A DNA stretch of 64,000 nucleotides from UBA2882 sp045542735. GTDB lineage: Bacteria > Bacillota > Clostridia > Lachnospirales > Lachnospiraceae. The translations under genes were made by a program, and so were the position numbers. Shown one piece after another: positions 42,988 to 50,992 of this stretch. The notes beneath the pieces were generated by a model. The model made no database searches, had not been told where the DNA came from, and saw only the letters and a list, made by a program, of their open reading frames with translations. The DNA is taken from positions 46,004-110,003 of the forward strand of contig JAZQLQ010000013.1 of the NCBI GenBank assembly GCA_045542735.1, read 5' to 3'. The stretch's first letter is position 1, and the number at the start of each line of letters is the position of its first letter.

Positions 42988-43719
42988 ATGAAGAAAAAAT
43001 GGTTATTGTTGGAAAGTAACAAAAAACAAATGGAAAATCTCCGAGAGTTTATTGAAACACGTATTCCGCAGGCAGAATTGACCTGTGCAGATAATTTAAA
43101 GGATGCTTATACATTGATTTTTGAGCAAACCTTTGATTTGCTGATTGTGAATCCGATTTTAGATGAAAAAGATTCGGCGGATATCGCAGGTATTTATTTT
43201 GTGCGGAATGTGCGTGATATTATCCGGTATATTTTTACCCCTGTCATTTATATTACACCATTGACTGATCACGACTTTTCTGTATATAAAGACCCAAACT
43301 GTATGGGATATTTCCGTCTGCCGTATAAGGATGCAGATTTGCAACAGGTTTTTGAAGATGCGCTGGAGTTTACAACACCCAAGAAAAACCGTGAAGTATT
43401 GTATGTGAGAGGTAAAGAAAGACTCTATTCCATTCTTGTTGAAGATATCTTGTATGTAGAGTATGTTGATGGTGTGGCGGAGATTCATACGGTGAACCGT
43501 GCTGTTGAAAGAGTAGAAGGCGCGCTGTGTAAGCAGTCTGTTGCTGAAATGGAGAGCATGAATTTGATTCAGTGCGGAAAGAATTTGTTTGTAAATAGCT
43601 TTTTTGTCAATGAAATCGATAAAAAGAGGAAGGTGTTGATCATCAGGGGAGATGGTCTGGAACTTCCTATTGGATCATCTTTCATGAAGGATGTCAGTGA
43701 CTATATGAAGAATCGTTAG
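42988..43719 (+). CDS. LytTR regulator with degenerate receiver domain
   Basis: 243 residues from ATG 42988, chosen because AAAGGG is 7 bp upstream; ATG 42982 is too close to the site. The N-terminal part has a receiver-like layout but lacks the active residues: the acidic pair is replaced by LLLESN, the phosphoacceptor position in FDLLIVNPIL is Asn, and the usual KP lysine is Leu (FRLPY). Only the Thr (ITPLT) remains. The LytTR DNA-binding domain follows (about 140-240). It cannot be phosphorylated in the usual way, so it may sense something else or act constitutively. No kinase gene is adjacent. Confidence 0.82.
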   Translation: MKKKWLLLESNKKQMENLREFIETRIPQAELTCADNLKDAYTLIFEQTFDLLIVNPILDEKDSADIAGIYFVRNVRDIIRYIFTPVIYITPLTDHDFSVYKDPNCMGYFRLPYKDADLQQVFEDALEFTTPKKNREVLYVRGKERLYSILVEDILYVEYVDGVAEIHTVNRAVERVEGALCKQSVAEMESMNLIQCGKNLFVNSFFVNEIDKKRKVLIIRGDGLELPIGSSFMKDVSDYMKNR

Positions 43720-43758
43720 AAACTCTTGTATTTTAGTTTTATTTTCTCCGGAACTTGT

Positions 43759-43801
43759 GTATAATAAGAGGTGGTCCGTAAATGGACAAGTCAGATTATA
43801 C
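43759..43801 (+). promoter_or_regulatory. Promoter and structured leader of the SufC/SufB-like operon
   Basis: TATAAT at 43760-43765 serves as -10. GTATAAT (43759-43765) and ATTATAC (43795-43801) form an inverted repeat, with GTCC/GGAC inside it. The right arm lies next to the CGGAGG ribosome site. May be an operator or leader hairpin sensing Fe-S status; not shown. Confidence 0.45.
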
Positions 43802-43813
43802 GGAGGAAAGCAG

Positions 43814-44527
43814 ATGCTTCAGTTAGAAAATATTTCGTATCTGGTTGAAGATGGAAATAAAGAGATTATCAAAAATATCAGTTTAACCATAGATGAACGC
43901 TTTGTAGCCTTGACGGGTCCCAATGGTGGCGGAAAGTCCACACTGGCAAAGATTATTGCCGGTATTATTACACCTACCTCGGGCAAGATTTATCTGGATG
44001 GACAGGATATTACCGATTTAAGTATTACCGAAAGGGCCAATGCAGGAATCAGCTTTGCGTTTCAACAACCGGTGAGGTTTAAGGGCATTACGGTTAAAGA
44101 TTTGATTATGCTGGCATCCGGAAAGACCATTTCTATGACGGAGGCTTGTAGCATTTTATCGGAAGTCGGTTTATGTGCCAGAGATTACATTAATCGTGAA
44201 GTTAACGATTCTTTATCCGGTGGAGAGTTAAAACGTATTGAAATTGCCATGATTCTTGCCAGAGGCACGAAATTGTCGATTTTTGATGAACCGGAAGCAG
44301 GTATTGATTTGTGGAGTTTTAACAGCCTGATTAAAGTCTTTGAAAAGATGCATGAAAAGATTAATGGTTCCATTATGATTATATCCCACCAGGAACGCAT
44401 TTTGGATATTGCAGACCGTATTTTGTTGATTGCAGACGGACAGGTCAAAGCCCAGGGAAGCAAAGATGAAATTATGCCGATGATTTTGGGTAGTGGACCT
44501 TGTACGGTATTAAAAGATAAAATGTAG
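43814..44527 (+). CDS. SufC-like ATPase of a one-scaffold Fe-S assembly system
   Basis: 237 residues from ATG 43814 (GGAGGAAAG upstream). An ABC ATPase with Walker A GPNGGGKST near 35-43, a Q-loop region FAFQQPVRF, the signature LSGGELKR, Walker B SIFDEPEAGID and a switch histidine in ISHQE. Sequence features such as GELKRIEIAMILARG and the adjacent SufB-type scaffold identify it as SufC-like rather than a transporter ATPase. It should power cluster assembly on the scaffold encoded 16 bp downstream. SufS, SufU and SufD are absent nearby. Confidence 0.9.
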   Translation: MLQLENISYLVEDGNKEIIKNISLTIDERFVALTGPNGGGKSTLAKIIAGIITPTSGKIYLDGQDITDLSITERANAGISFAFQQPVRFKGITVKDLIMLASGKTISMTEACSILSEVGLCARDYINREVNDSLSGGELKRIEIAMILARGTKLSIFDEPEAGIDLWSFNSLIKVFEKMHEKINGSIMIISHQERILDIADRILLIADGQVKAQGSKDEIMPMILGSGPCTVLKDKM

Positions 44528-44543
44528 GACGGAGGATGAGGAG

Positions 44544-45461
44544 ATGGATCAGATTCAGCAGACTTTGTTAGAAGAAATTGCCGGCCTACATGAGGTGCCG
44601 CAGGGGGCCTACAATATCCGTGCAAACGGAGCCATGGCAGGGCGTAATACAACAGAGAATATTGATATTGTTACAAAAGAAGATGTACAGGGCATTGATA
44701 TCATCATTAAGCCGGGCACAAAAAAAGAAAGTGTACACATCCCGGTGGTGCTTAGTCAGTCCGGATTAAAAGAAAGTGTATATAATGATTTCCATATCGG
44801 AGAGGATTGTGATGTGACCATTGTTGCCGGTTGTGGTATTCATAATGGCGGCGACGCAGCCAGTGAGCACAGTGGTATTCATCGATTTTTTCTTGGTAAA
44901 AATGCCAAGGTGCGTTATGTAGAAAAGCATTATGGACAAGGTGACGGCAGAGGTGAACGCATTATGAACCCTACCACAGAGATGACTCTGGGTGAGGGAG
45001 CATATCTGGAGATGGAAACGGTTCAGATTCGTGGTATTGACTCAACCAAGCGCGTGACCAATGCGGTGCTTGCAGATAAGGCTACATTGATTATCAAAGA
45101 AAAATTGATGACACACGGTACTCAATATGCAGAAACAGACTTTACCGTAGATATGAATGGTGAAGATTGTAGTGCCAACGTGGTTTCCCGTTCGGTGGCA
45201 AAGGAAGAATCCTATCAGATATTCCGTAGTCGGATTAATGGAAACAACCGTTGTAACGGACATACGGAGTGTGACGCCATTATCATGGACAAGGCAAGTG
45301 TCAGTGCCATTCCGGAGCTTACGGCCAATCACATTGATGCAGCGTTGATTCACGAGGCTGCCATTGGTAAGATTGCAGGAGAGCAATTGATTAAGCTGAT
45401 GACATTAGGACTTACCGAAGCAGAAGCCGAAGAACAAATCATCAACGGATTCTTAAAATAA
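44544..45461 (+). CDS. Single SufB/SufD-like Fe-S scaffold protein
   Basis: 305 residues, about two thirds of normal SufB. The whole matches the SufBD beta-helix core: VHIPVVLSQSGLKESVYNDF, GCGIHNGGDAASEHSGIHRFFLGKNAKVRYVEKHYG and a C-terminal CDAIIMDKASVSAIPELTANHIDAALIHEAAIGKIAGEQLIKLMTLGLTEAEAE-type end, here with GLTEAEAEE. It lacks the N-terminal extension of classic SufB. SufC plus one short SufBD protein is the arrangement called a SUF-like minimal system (SMS) in archaea and anaerobic bacteria. Its stop codon lies inside the giant palindrome that follows. Confidence 0.88.
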   Translation: MDQIQQTLLEEIAGLHEVPQGAYNIRANGAMAGRNTTENIDIVTKEDVQGIDIIIKPGTKKESVHIPVVLSQSGLKESVYNDFHIGEDCDVTIVAGCGIHNGGDAASEHSGIHRFFLGKNAKVRYVEKHYGQGDGRGERIMNPTTEMTLGEGAYLEMETVQIRGIDSTKRVTNAVLADKATLIIKEKLMTHGTQYAETDFTVDMNGEDCSANVVSRSVAKEESYQIFRSRINGNNRCNGHTECDAIIMDKASVSAIPELTANHIDAALIHEAAIGKIAGEQLIKLMTLGLTEAEAEEQIINGFLK

Positions 45462-45884
45462 AACAAATATAGGGAGCCATTCTTTGCTATATCCCGGCAT
45501 TGGATGTGCTCCTTTTTGATTGCAAATATAAAAATCTTGTTTTTCTAACAGCAACAAGTTACTTTCTTTTATTGTTTTTGAAACTTAAAACTCGTCCCGA
45601 TACCGAGAAGTTGACAAAATATTCTTTTAAGGCGATTTCTAGCTTTTTTGATGTTTTTCTTAGAGTGTTAGGCGCTCTTAGAAAAACACAAAAAGGATTG
45701 TCGAGCCTTTAAAAGAATATTTTTGTCACTTCTATGGTTCGGGACTCAGACACGTTAAGTTTCAAAAATTAACAAGTAACTTGTTGCTGTCGAAAAAACT
45801 ACGATTTTCATATAGTCCAATCAAAAAGGAGCACATCCGATGCCGGGATACGACAAGGATGGCTCCCTATATTTGTTTTATTTT
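45455..45884. repeat. 430-bp near-perfect palindrome (giant hairpin)
   Basis: The complete gap between the convergent SufB-like and pyrI genes is one inverted repeat, centred at 45669-45670 with arms of about 212 bp and a 5-base centre (45668-45672). The outer 26 bp are identical in both arms, and further blocks of 16-25 bp match exactly or nearly so. By eye about three quarters of the arm positions pair, many mismatches being G-U. The left end includes the stop codon of the SufB-like gene; the right end abuts the pyrI stop. No transposase or clear target duplication is seen. Two short frames inside are not credible genes. Confidence 0.92.
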
Positions 45885-46312
45885 CAGTTATCTTCGTATT
45901 TTTCTTCGCAGTATTTGCAACGGTAAACTTCTTTCTTTTCATCTGCAAGTACAAAGATGTGAGGAAGTTCCTGTTCGATAGAGGTAATACAACGGGGGTT
46001 TTTACATTTGATAATATTTTTAATCTCTTTAGGAAGAGTCAGATCCCGTTTATCTACGATCTTTCCGTCTTTGATGACGTTGACTGTGATGTTGTGATCA
46101 ATAAATGCCAATACGTCTAAGTCCAACATGTTGATATCACATTCTACTTTTAAGATGTCCTTTTTGCCCATCTTATTACTCTTTGCATTTTTGATAATGG
46201 CAACCGTGCAGTCCTGTTTATCCAATTTCAGATGATGGTAAATGGATAAGCTTTTGCCGGCCTCTATATGGTCCAGTACAAAGCCTTCTTCAATTTGTCC
46301 GATATTTAACAT
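45884..46312 (-). CDS. pyrI: Aspartate carbamoyltransferase regulatory chain
   Basis: 142 residues. The N-terminal allosteric domain begins MLNIGQIEEGFVLDHI and binds nucleotides. The C-terminal zinc domain has four cysteines: CKNPRC, then CKYC about 26 residues later. PyrI makes the catalytic PyrB trimers sensitive to ATP and CTP in the first committed pyrimidine step. It follows pyrB by 21 bp, as in the classical pyrBI operon, and its 3' end touches the giant palindrome. Confidence 0.96.
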   Translation of the reverse strand: MLNIGQIEEGFVLDHIEAGKSLSIYHHLKLDKQDCTVAIIKNAKSNKMGKKDILKVECDINMLDLDVLAFIDHNITVNVIKDGKIVDKRDLTLPKEIKNIIKCKNPRCITSIEQELPHIFVLADEKKEVYRCKYCEEKYEDN

Positions 46313-46333
46313 GGTTCGTTCCTCCTTGTTACC

Positions 46334-47245
46334 CTAAGCTAATTCTAACAGTGTCAAGATTAATGCCATTCTGACATAAACACCGTATTGTACCTGCTGG
46401 AAGTATACGGCTCTGGGGTCATCGTCCACTTCAACGGAAATCTCGTTAACACGGGGAAGGGGATGGAGCACCAGCATATCTTCTTTGGCAAGTGCCATTT
46501 TTTTCTTGTCTAAAATGTAGAAGTCTTTTAATCTGACATAGTCCTCTTCGTTGAAGAAACGCTCACGCTGTACACGTGTCATGTAAAGCAAATCCAATTT
46601 GGCAATGCTGTCTTCCAGTTTAATAACTTCTTCATAGGTGATGCCTTTTTCATTCAACATCTCAATGATGTAGTCAGGAATGCGTAATTCCTCCGGTGAG
46701 ATAAAGATGAAATGGATGTTTGAATATCTGGATAATGCATTAATCAGTGAATGAACTGTACGACCAAACTTTAAATCACCGCAAAGACCAACGGTGAAAT
46801 TGTCCAGACGTCCTTTTAGAGAACGGATGGTCAGAAGGTCAGTCAAGGTCTGTGTGGGATGCTGGTGTCCGCCGTCACCGGCATTGATTACGGGAATGGT
46901 TGCTTTGGAAGCTGCTACCATGGCAGCACCTTCTTTGGGATGACGGATGGCACAGATATCTGCAAAACAGGATACGGTGCGTACTGTATCGGATACGCTC
47001 TCGCCTTTTGCTGCAGAAGAGGAGTTGGCACTGCTAAAGCCCAACACACCGCCGCCGAGTCCCAGCATGGCTGATTCAAAGCTGAGTCTGGTACGGGTAC
47101 TTGCTTCGTAGAAACAGGTGGCGAGTTTTTTGCCTTTACAACTTTCTGCATATTTGTCGGGATTTTTCTCAATATCGTTTGCCAGATCAAACAGTTTATC
47201 CAGTTCTTCAACGGAAAAATCCAAGGGATTCATCAAATGTCTCAT
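46334..47245 (-). CDS. pyrB: Aspartate carbamoyltransferase catalytic chain
   Basis: 303 residues from the ATG at 47245, chosen because GTGAGG lies 9 bp upstream; a longer GTG frame at 47260 has no ribosome site. The carbamoyl phosphate site STRTRLSFE, the 80s loop region, DGGHQHPTQTLTDLLT and HPLPRVNEI are all present. It joins carbamoyl phosphate and aspartate in pyrimidine synthesis. Operon with pyrI. A hairpin ending in a T-rich run lies in its leader and could be either the terminator of the upstream nitroreductase gene or an attenuator. Confidence 0.97.
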   Translation of the reverse strand: MRHLMNPLDFSVEELDKLFDLANDIEKNPDKYAESCKGKKLATCFYEASTRTRLSFESAMLGLGGGVLGFSSANSSSAAKGESVSDTVRTVSCFADICAIRHPKEGAAMVAASKATIPVINAGDGGHQHPTQTLTDLLTIRSLKGRLDNFTVGLCGDLKFGRTVHSLINALSRYSNIHFIFISPEELRIPDYIIEMLNEKGITYEEVIKLEDSIAKLDLLYMTRVQRERFFNEEDYVRLKDFYILDKKKMALAKEDMLVLHPLPRVNEISVEVDDDPRAVYFQQVQYGVYVRMALILTLLELA

Positions 47246-47286
47246 GAATGTAGACCTCACTTTCTGAAAATGTATATTGTCATAAG

Positions 47287-47332
47287 AAAAGGGCTGTTAC
47301 ACCGATATAAAAATATCCGTGTAACAAGCCCT
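47287..47332 (-). terminator. Hairpin between nitroreductase gene and pyrBI
   Basis: About 19-20 bp imperfect arms (about 47290-47308 and 47313-47332), read on the minus strand, followed by TTTTCTTAT. Terminates the nitroreductase transcript or attenuates pyrBI. No PyrR anti-antiterminator box was recognised. Confidence 0.7.
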
Positions 47333-47337
47333 ATATA

Positions 47338-47880
47338 TTAACTTTTGAAAACAACTAATTCATCCACCGGTTTTCTGCGGGGAGCAACCGGTTCTTCGTC
47401 GGGATATCCGATGGGAATCAAAGCAACAAGCTCTCTGTCCTCAGAAATTTCCAATAAAGAGGTAATAAGCTCTCTATCAAAAATACCCATGATAACAGTA
47501 CCAAGTCCTGCTTCGTGTGCTGCCAGACAGAAGGTCTGGGATGCAACACCGGCATCGTACATCTGCCAACCGTCTCCGCGATCGGTAGTAAAAGAACCGT
47601 CTCTTTCATAACCGGATCTGCCTTTGATAACGGTAACGGCAATGAGCATCGGTGCATTTTTGATAATGGTACCGTTGCCGGGGAACATGGGAGTACCTTC
47701 TTCACCGATTTTATCTTTTAAGGCACCTTCCACAGCGATATATCTTGTAATCTGTGTATGCTTCCAGCTGGGTGCATAAGAAGCGGTTTCAATCACCTGT
47801 TTTAATACTTCGTGGTCAACGGCGTCAGCTTTGTATTTACGAATACTGCGACGTCCAAGGATACATTCTTTTGCTGTCAT
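47338..47880 (-). CDS. Nitroreductase-family flavoprotein
   Basis: 180 residues. RRSIRKYKADAVD at the start binds FMN phosphate; NAPMLIAVT and CLAAHEAGLGTVIMGIFD are typical of the family. These dimeric FMN enzymes reduce nitro-compounds or act as NAD(P)H dehydrogenases; the natural substrate is unknown. A strong GGGAGG site sets the start. It lies upstream of pyrBI on the same strand, separated by a hairpin. Confidence 0.92.
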   Translation of the reverse strand: MTAKECILGRRSIRKYKADAVDHEVLKQVIETASYAPSWKHTQITRYIAVEGALKDKIGEEGTPMFPGNGTIIKNAPMLIAVTVIKGRSGYERDGSFTTDRGDGWQMYDAGVASQTFCLAAHEAGLGTVIMGIFDRELITSLLEISEDRELVALIPIGYPDEEPVAPRRKPVDELVVFKS

Positions 47881-48009
47881 GAAAATACCTCCCTTTGTAT
47901 ACGCATTTTTACTATCATACCATATGCAGTGTTTCCTTTCAATGAGAAAAAAGTGTTAAGAGATGGATTTTATTTTTGTTTGTAGGTGGTTTTTTTTATA
48001 AAAATGTAG

Positions 48010-48060
48010 TATAATTATTAAAATTTTTAGAACGTGGCAAAAATCTGGGGGATTTTTACC
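48010..48060 (+). promoter_or_regulatory. -10 box and inverted repeat before the hydrogenase-chemoreceptor gene
   Basis: TATAAT at 48010-48015 with a poor -35. GGCAAAAATC (48036-48045) and GATTTTTACC (48051-48060) form an inverted repeat with one mismatch around GGGG, 30 bp before the start codon. Possible operator. Confidence 0.4.
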
Positions 48061-48091
48061 AAATTTGTATGTTAAGAAGGGAAGGGATAAG

Positions 48092-50014
48092 ATGTCACTT
48101 GTTTATACAAATGACAATTGCATTGGATGTAATAAATGCATCAGTGCATGTAGTTGTATGGGGGCCAATTATCAGGTAGAAAAGGACGGAAAGAACCGCA
48201 TTGAGGTTGATGATGAACGTTGTATCGCCTGTGGCGCATGCTTTGATGTGTGTAAGCACAATGCCAGAGAGTTTACGGATGATACGGAGAGATTTTTTGC
48301 AGATCTTGCCAGAGGAGAGAAGATTACCATTCTCCTGGCTCCGGCATTTTTGGCAAACTATCCAAATGAATATGAAAGTGTACTGGGTGGTTTAAAGGCT
48401 GCCGGTGTGAATCGGATTATTAGTGTATCCTTCGGTGCGGATATCACCACATGGGCTTACATTAACTACATTCAGAAGTATCAGTTTTTGGGTGGTATTT
48501 CCCAGCCTTGTCCGGCAGTTGTAGGTTACATAGAGCGTTATATTCCGGAGTTGATTCCGAAGTTGTTTCCGGTACAAAGCCCTATGATGTGTAGTGCCAT
48601 TTATGCAAAGAAGCATATGGGTATCACAGATAAAATGGCATTTATCAGTCCTTGTATTGCAAAGAAAAATGAGATTGAACATTTTGAAAATAAGAATTTC
48701 ATTCAGTACAATGTGACTTTTGACCATTTGATGAAGTATGTGAGAGAGCATGGTATTACCGGCGCTCCCGTGAAGGATGAGATTGAATACGGCTTGGGTT
48801 CTGTATATCCTATGCCCGGTGGATTGAAAGAGAACGTTTATTGGTTCCTTGGTGATAGTGTGTTGATGCGCCAGATGGAAGGCGAGAAGCATATGTATCA
48901 TTATCTGGAGCAGAATAAAGAACGCATCGCAAAAGATAAGACACCTTACTTATTTGTGGATGCATTAAACTGCGGTTCCGGATGCCTCTATGGTACAGCT
49001 ACCGAAGAGTCCAAGAACCATGACGAAGATGTATTATATGAAATGCTTCGTATCCGTGAAGCCAGCAAGCAGGATAATGCACAGACGGCATGGGCTAAAA
49101 ATCTTACACCCGAGCAGAGATTGGAGCAGTTAAATAAACAGTTTGAAAATCTGGATTTGAATGATTATCTTCGCACTTATGTGGATCGTTCTGCACAGTG
49201 CAAGCATCAGCTTCCAAGTGAAATGCAGTTAGAGCGCATTTACCTCGAGATGAATAAGGTGACAGAAGCACAGCGTCATATCGATTGCTCCTGCTGTGGA
49301 TATGAAAGCTGTAGAGAAATGGCAGTTGCTATTTTCAACGGTTATAATAAAAAGACCAACTGTATCCATTACATCAAGGATCTGGCTGAGATAGAAAAAG
49401 AAGAAATTGCAGAGTTGATGAAGACCCTGGGTAAACAGAAGGATGAGTTGGTTGCAACCGTAGAGCAGATTCATGAAGAGTTTGGTCAGTTGAATATGGC
49501 TGTGGATGAGATGGAAGCCGGCAATACAGTGAATGCACAGGAAAGTACCGGTATTTCTACCGATGTACAGGAAGTTACCGATTTCTGTACCGTATTGGAA
49601 GATTCCTTAAATGAGATTAACAGCCTCCTTCGTGAATTGGAGAAAAACAACAATGCGGTTGTATCTATTGCTAATAAAACCAATCTCTTAGCGTTAAATG
49701 CTTCCATTGAGGCAGCAAGAGCTGGAGAGGCAGGACGAGGTTTTGCGGTAGTAGCCAAAGAGATTAATACTTTGGCAGGCAATTCCAAGAAGACAGCCGG
49801 AAGCTCCAATGAGAGTAAGTTGAAAATTGAAGCGGCAATTGCTGAGATTATGAAAAATGCAGAGAAATTGTTACATGTAGTTGAGCAGGTAAGCGAGCGC
49901 ACACAAAATCTGGCAGCTTCCACCGAAGAGATGGCAGCTTCCTCAACATCCGTATCCAATTCTGCAGACAAGATTCAGGAAATGCTGGATGCTTTGGTAA
50001 AACAAGCGAAATAA
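48092..50014 (+). CDS. Sensory [FeFe]-hydrogenase-like chemoreceptor
   Basis: 640 residues from ATG 48092 (AAGGG site). Order: two 4Fe-4S motifs (C10, C13, C16, C20 and C44, C47, C50, C54); an H-cluster-type domain (about 75-310) with P1 SQPCPAV (C140), P2 SPCIAKK (C188) and P3 NCGSGC (C294 and C298), so all four H-cluster cysteines are present. The proton-transfer cysteine next to C140 is Pro. A further cysteine-rich Fe-S domain (about 399-425, CSCCGYESC) and an MCP signalling domain follow, with tip LALNASIEAARAGEAG near 535. No membrane helices. It should be a soluble receptor for hydrogen or redox state feeding the CheA system. Confidence 0.9.
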   Translation: MSLVYTNDNCIGCNKCISACSCMGANYQVEKDGKNRIEVDDERCIACGACFDVCKHNAREFTDDTERFFADLARGEKITILLAPAFLANYPNEYESVLGGLKAAGVNRIISVSFGADITTWAYINYIQKYQFLGGISQPCPAVVGYIERYIPELIPKLFPVQSPMMCSAIYAKKHMGITDKMAFISPCIAKKNEIEHFENKNFIQYNVTFDHLMKYVREHGITGAPVKDEIEYGLGSVYPMPGGLKENVYWFLGDSVLMRQMEGEKHMYHYLEQNKERIAKDKTPYLFVDALNCGSGCLYGTATEESKNHDEDVLYEMLRIREASKQDNAQTAWAKNLTPEQRLEQLNKQFENLDLNDYLRTYVDRSAQCKHQLPSEMQLERIYLEMNKVTEAQRHIDCSCCGYESCREMAVAIFNGYNKKTNCIHYIKDLAEIEKEEIAELMKTLGKQKDELVATVEQIHEEFGQLNMAVDEMEAGNTVNAQESTGISTDVQEVTDFCTVLEDSLNEINSLLRELEKNNNAVVSIANKTNLLALNASIEAARAGEAGRGFAVVAKEINTLAGNSKKTAGSSNESKLKIEAAIAEIMKNAEKLLHVVEQVSERTQNLAASTEEMAASSTSVSNSADKIQEMLDALVKQAK

Positions 50015-50038
50015 TCTGTGTGAGCGGAGGAACATAAC

Positions 50039-50416
50039 ATGGAATTTGTTGAAAGAAAAAGACTTCTGTTTTTTGGTTTACCTTGGACGTTTACCAAGTA
50101 TACTGTGACAGAAGAGGTGGTTAATATCAAAGCTGGTTTGTTAAAGACCATTGAGGATGATTGTTATCTGTATAAGGTGACAGACGTAAAGTTAGAGACT
50201 TCCCTCATTGAGAGAATGTTCAAGCTTGGTACGGTTGTATGCTTTACCGGTGATACCACACATCAGACTTTAAGATTGGTTCACATCAAAAATGCCCGTG
50301 CAATCAAAGATTTTATCTTGGAGCAGTCTGAGGCACAGCGTTTAAAACGCAGAACCTTAAATACACAGAGTCTAAATGCTGTAATGGTTGATGATATTGA
50401 TGAAGTCAATGACTAA
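50039..50416 (+). CDS. PH-domain protein
   Basis: 125 residues. Residues about 10-95 form a bacterial PH-like domain (DUF304-like): FGLPWTFTKYTVTEEVVNIKAGLLKTIEDDCYLYKVTDV, then LIERMFKLGTVVCF and LRLVHIKNARAIKDFI. This resembles the PH modules of YdbS/YdbT-type proteins but has no membrane helices. Function unknown. It follows the hydrogenase-chemoreceptor gene by 24 bp with a GGAGG site, so the two may be transcribed together, and a strong terminator follows. Confidence 0.85.
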   Translation: MEFVERKRLLFFGLPWTFTKYTVTEEVVNIKAGLLKTIEDDCYLYKVTDVKLETSLIERMFKLGTVVCFTGDTTHQTLRLVHIKNARAIKDFILEQSEAQRLKRRTLNTQSLNAVMVDDIDEVND

Positions 50417-50428
50417 TATGTAATGCAA

Positions 50429-50460
50429 ACTACCTGCCGGTGTCGGCAGGTAGTTTTTTT
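50429..50460 (+). terminator. Rho-independent terminator
   Basis: Perfect 11-bp arms (50429-50439, 50444-50454) around a 4-base loop, then a T run to 50460. Confidence 0.95.
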
Positions 50461-50480
50461 AGGGGAGGATATATAATACA

Positions 50481-50888
50481 TCATCGCGGGGGATGCGACG
50501 AGGTATTGCGATGAGTGAGGATATATTCAAACAGGAGTCCCGTGCTAAACCAAAGCGGTGCATAGTCAATACGTATCACACCGTCTATATTAAAAGGGGA
50601 GTCACGGTAATCCCAAGGACATAACTTGCGTTTTTTTAAGAAATTTCCGGTAATAAATTCGGTGGTAAAGATACACACCGTATAAATCAGTCCACGGATC
50701 ATGAGTGGCAAGTTACGGATAATTCGGTAAATGGGTTTTAGGAAAGCTGCCAGACCATATATGGGAAACATCCAAAGAGAGGTGGTTCCTTTTAATTTAT
50801 AATCTTTGTTTTTCAGGCTTTCACAGGAGGTAAAGAGGATTTCTAAACACCAGCCTATGAGCCCGCAGGTAAAGAAATTTTTTATCAT
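50481..50888 (-). CDS. CmpB-type putative ABC permease subunit
   Basis: 135 residues from the ATG at 50888; a longer frame begins with TTG at 50912, and neither has a clear ribosome site. FFTCGLIGWCLEILFTS and KGTTSLWMFPIYGLAAFLKPIYRII are typical of the ABC_trans_CmpB family, short proteins with about three membrane helices. They are named permeases by homology, but no ATPase partner is adjacent. Monocistronic between two plus-strand operons. Confidence 0.78.
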   Translation of the reverse strand: MIKNFFTCGLIGWCLEILFTSCESLKNKDYKLKGTTSLWMFPIYGLAAFLKPIYRIIRNLPLMIRGLIYTVCIFTTEFITGNFLKKRKLCPWDYRDSPFNIDGVIRIDYAPLWFSTGLLFEYILTHRNTSSHPPR

Positions 50889-50992
50889 AGTCAAAGTATG
50901 TCCAAGTGCCAATGAAATATACGTTTTTTTCGGAAAATTATTTTAAAAATCAGTGGAAAGCTTTATACTGTTTATGAAGGAGATAAACCATT

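Noticed and set aside
45455..45884. Retron or group II intron remnant
   Set aside because: No reverse transcriptase and no intron domain V/VI features; simply an inverted repeat.
45500..45981. Two short frames (45500-45712, 45781-45981) in the giant palindrome
   Set aside because: Low-complexity translation, no ribosome sites, and the palindrome explains the sequence.
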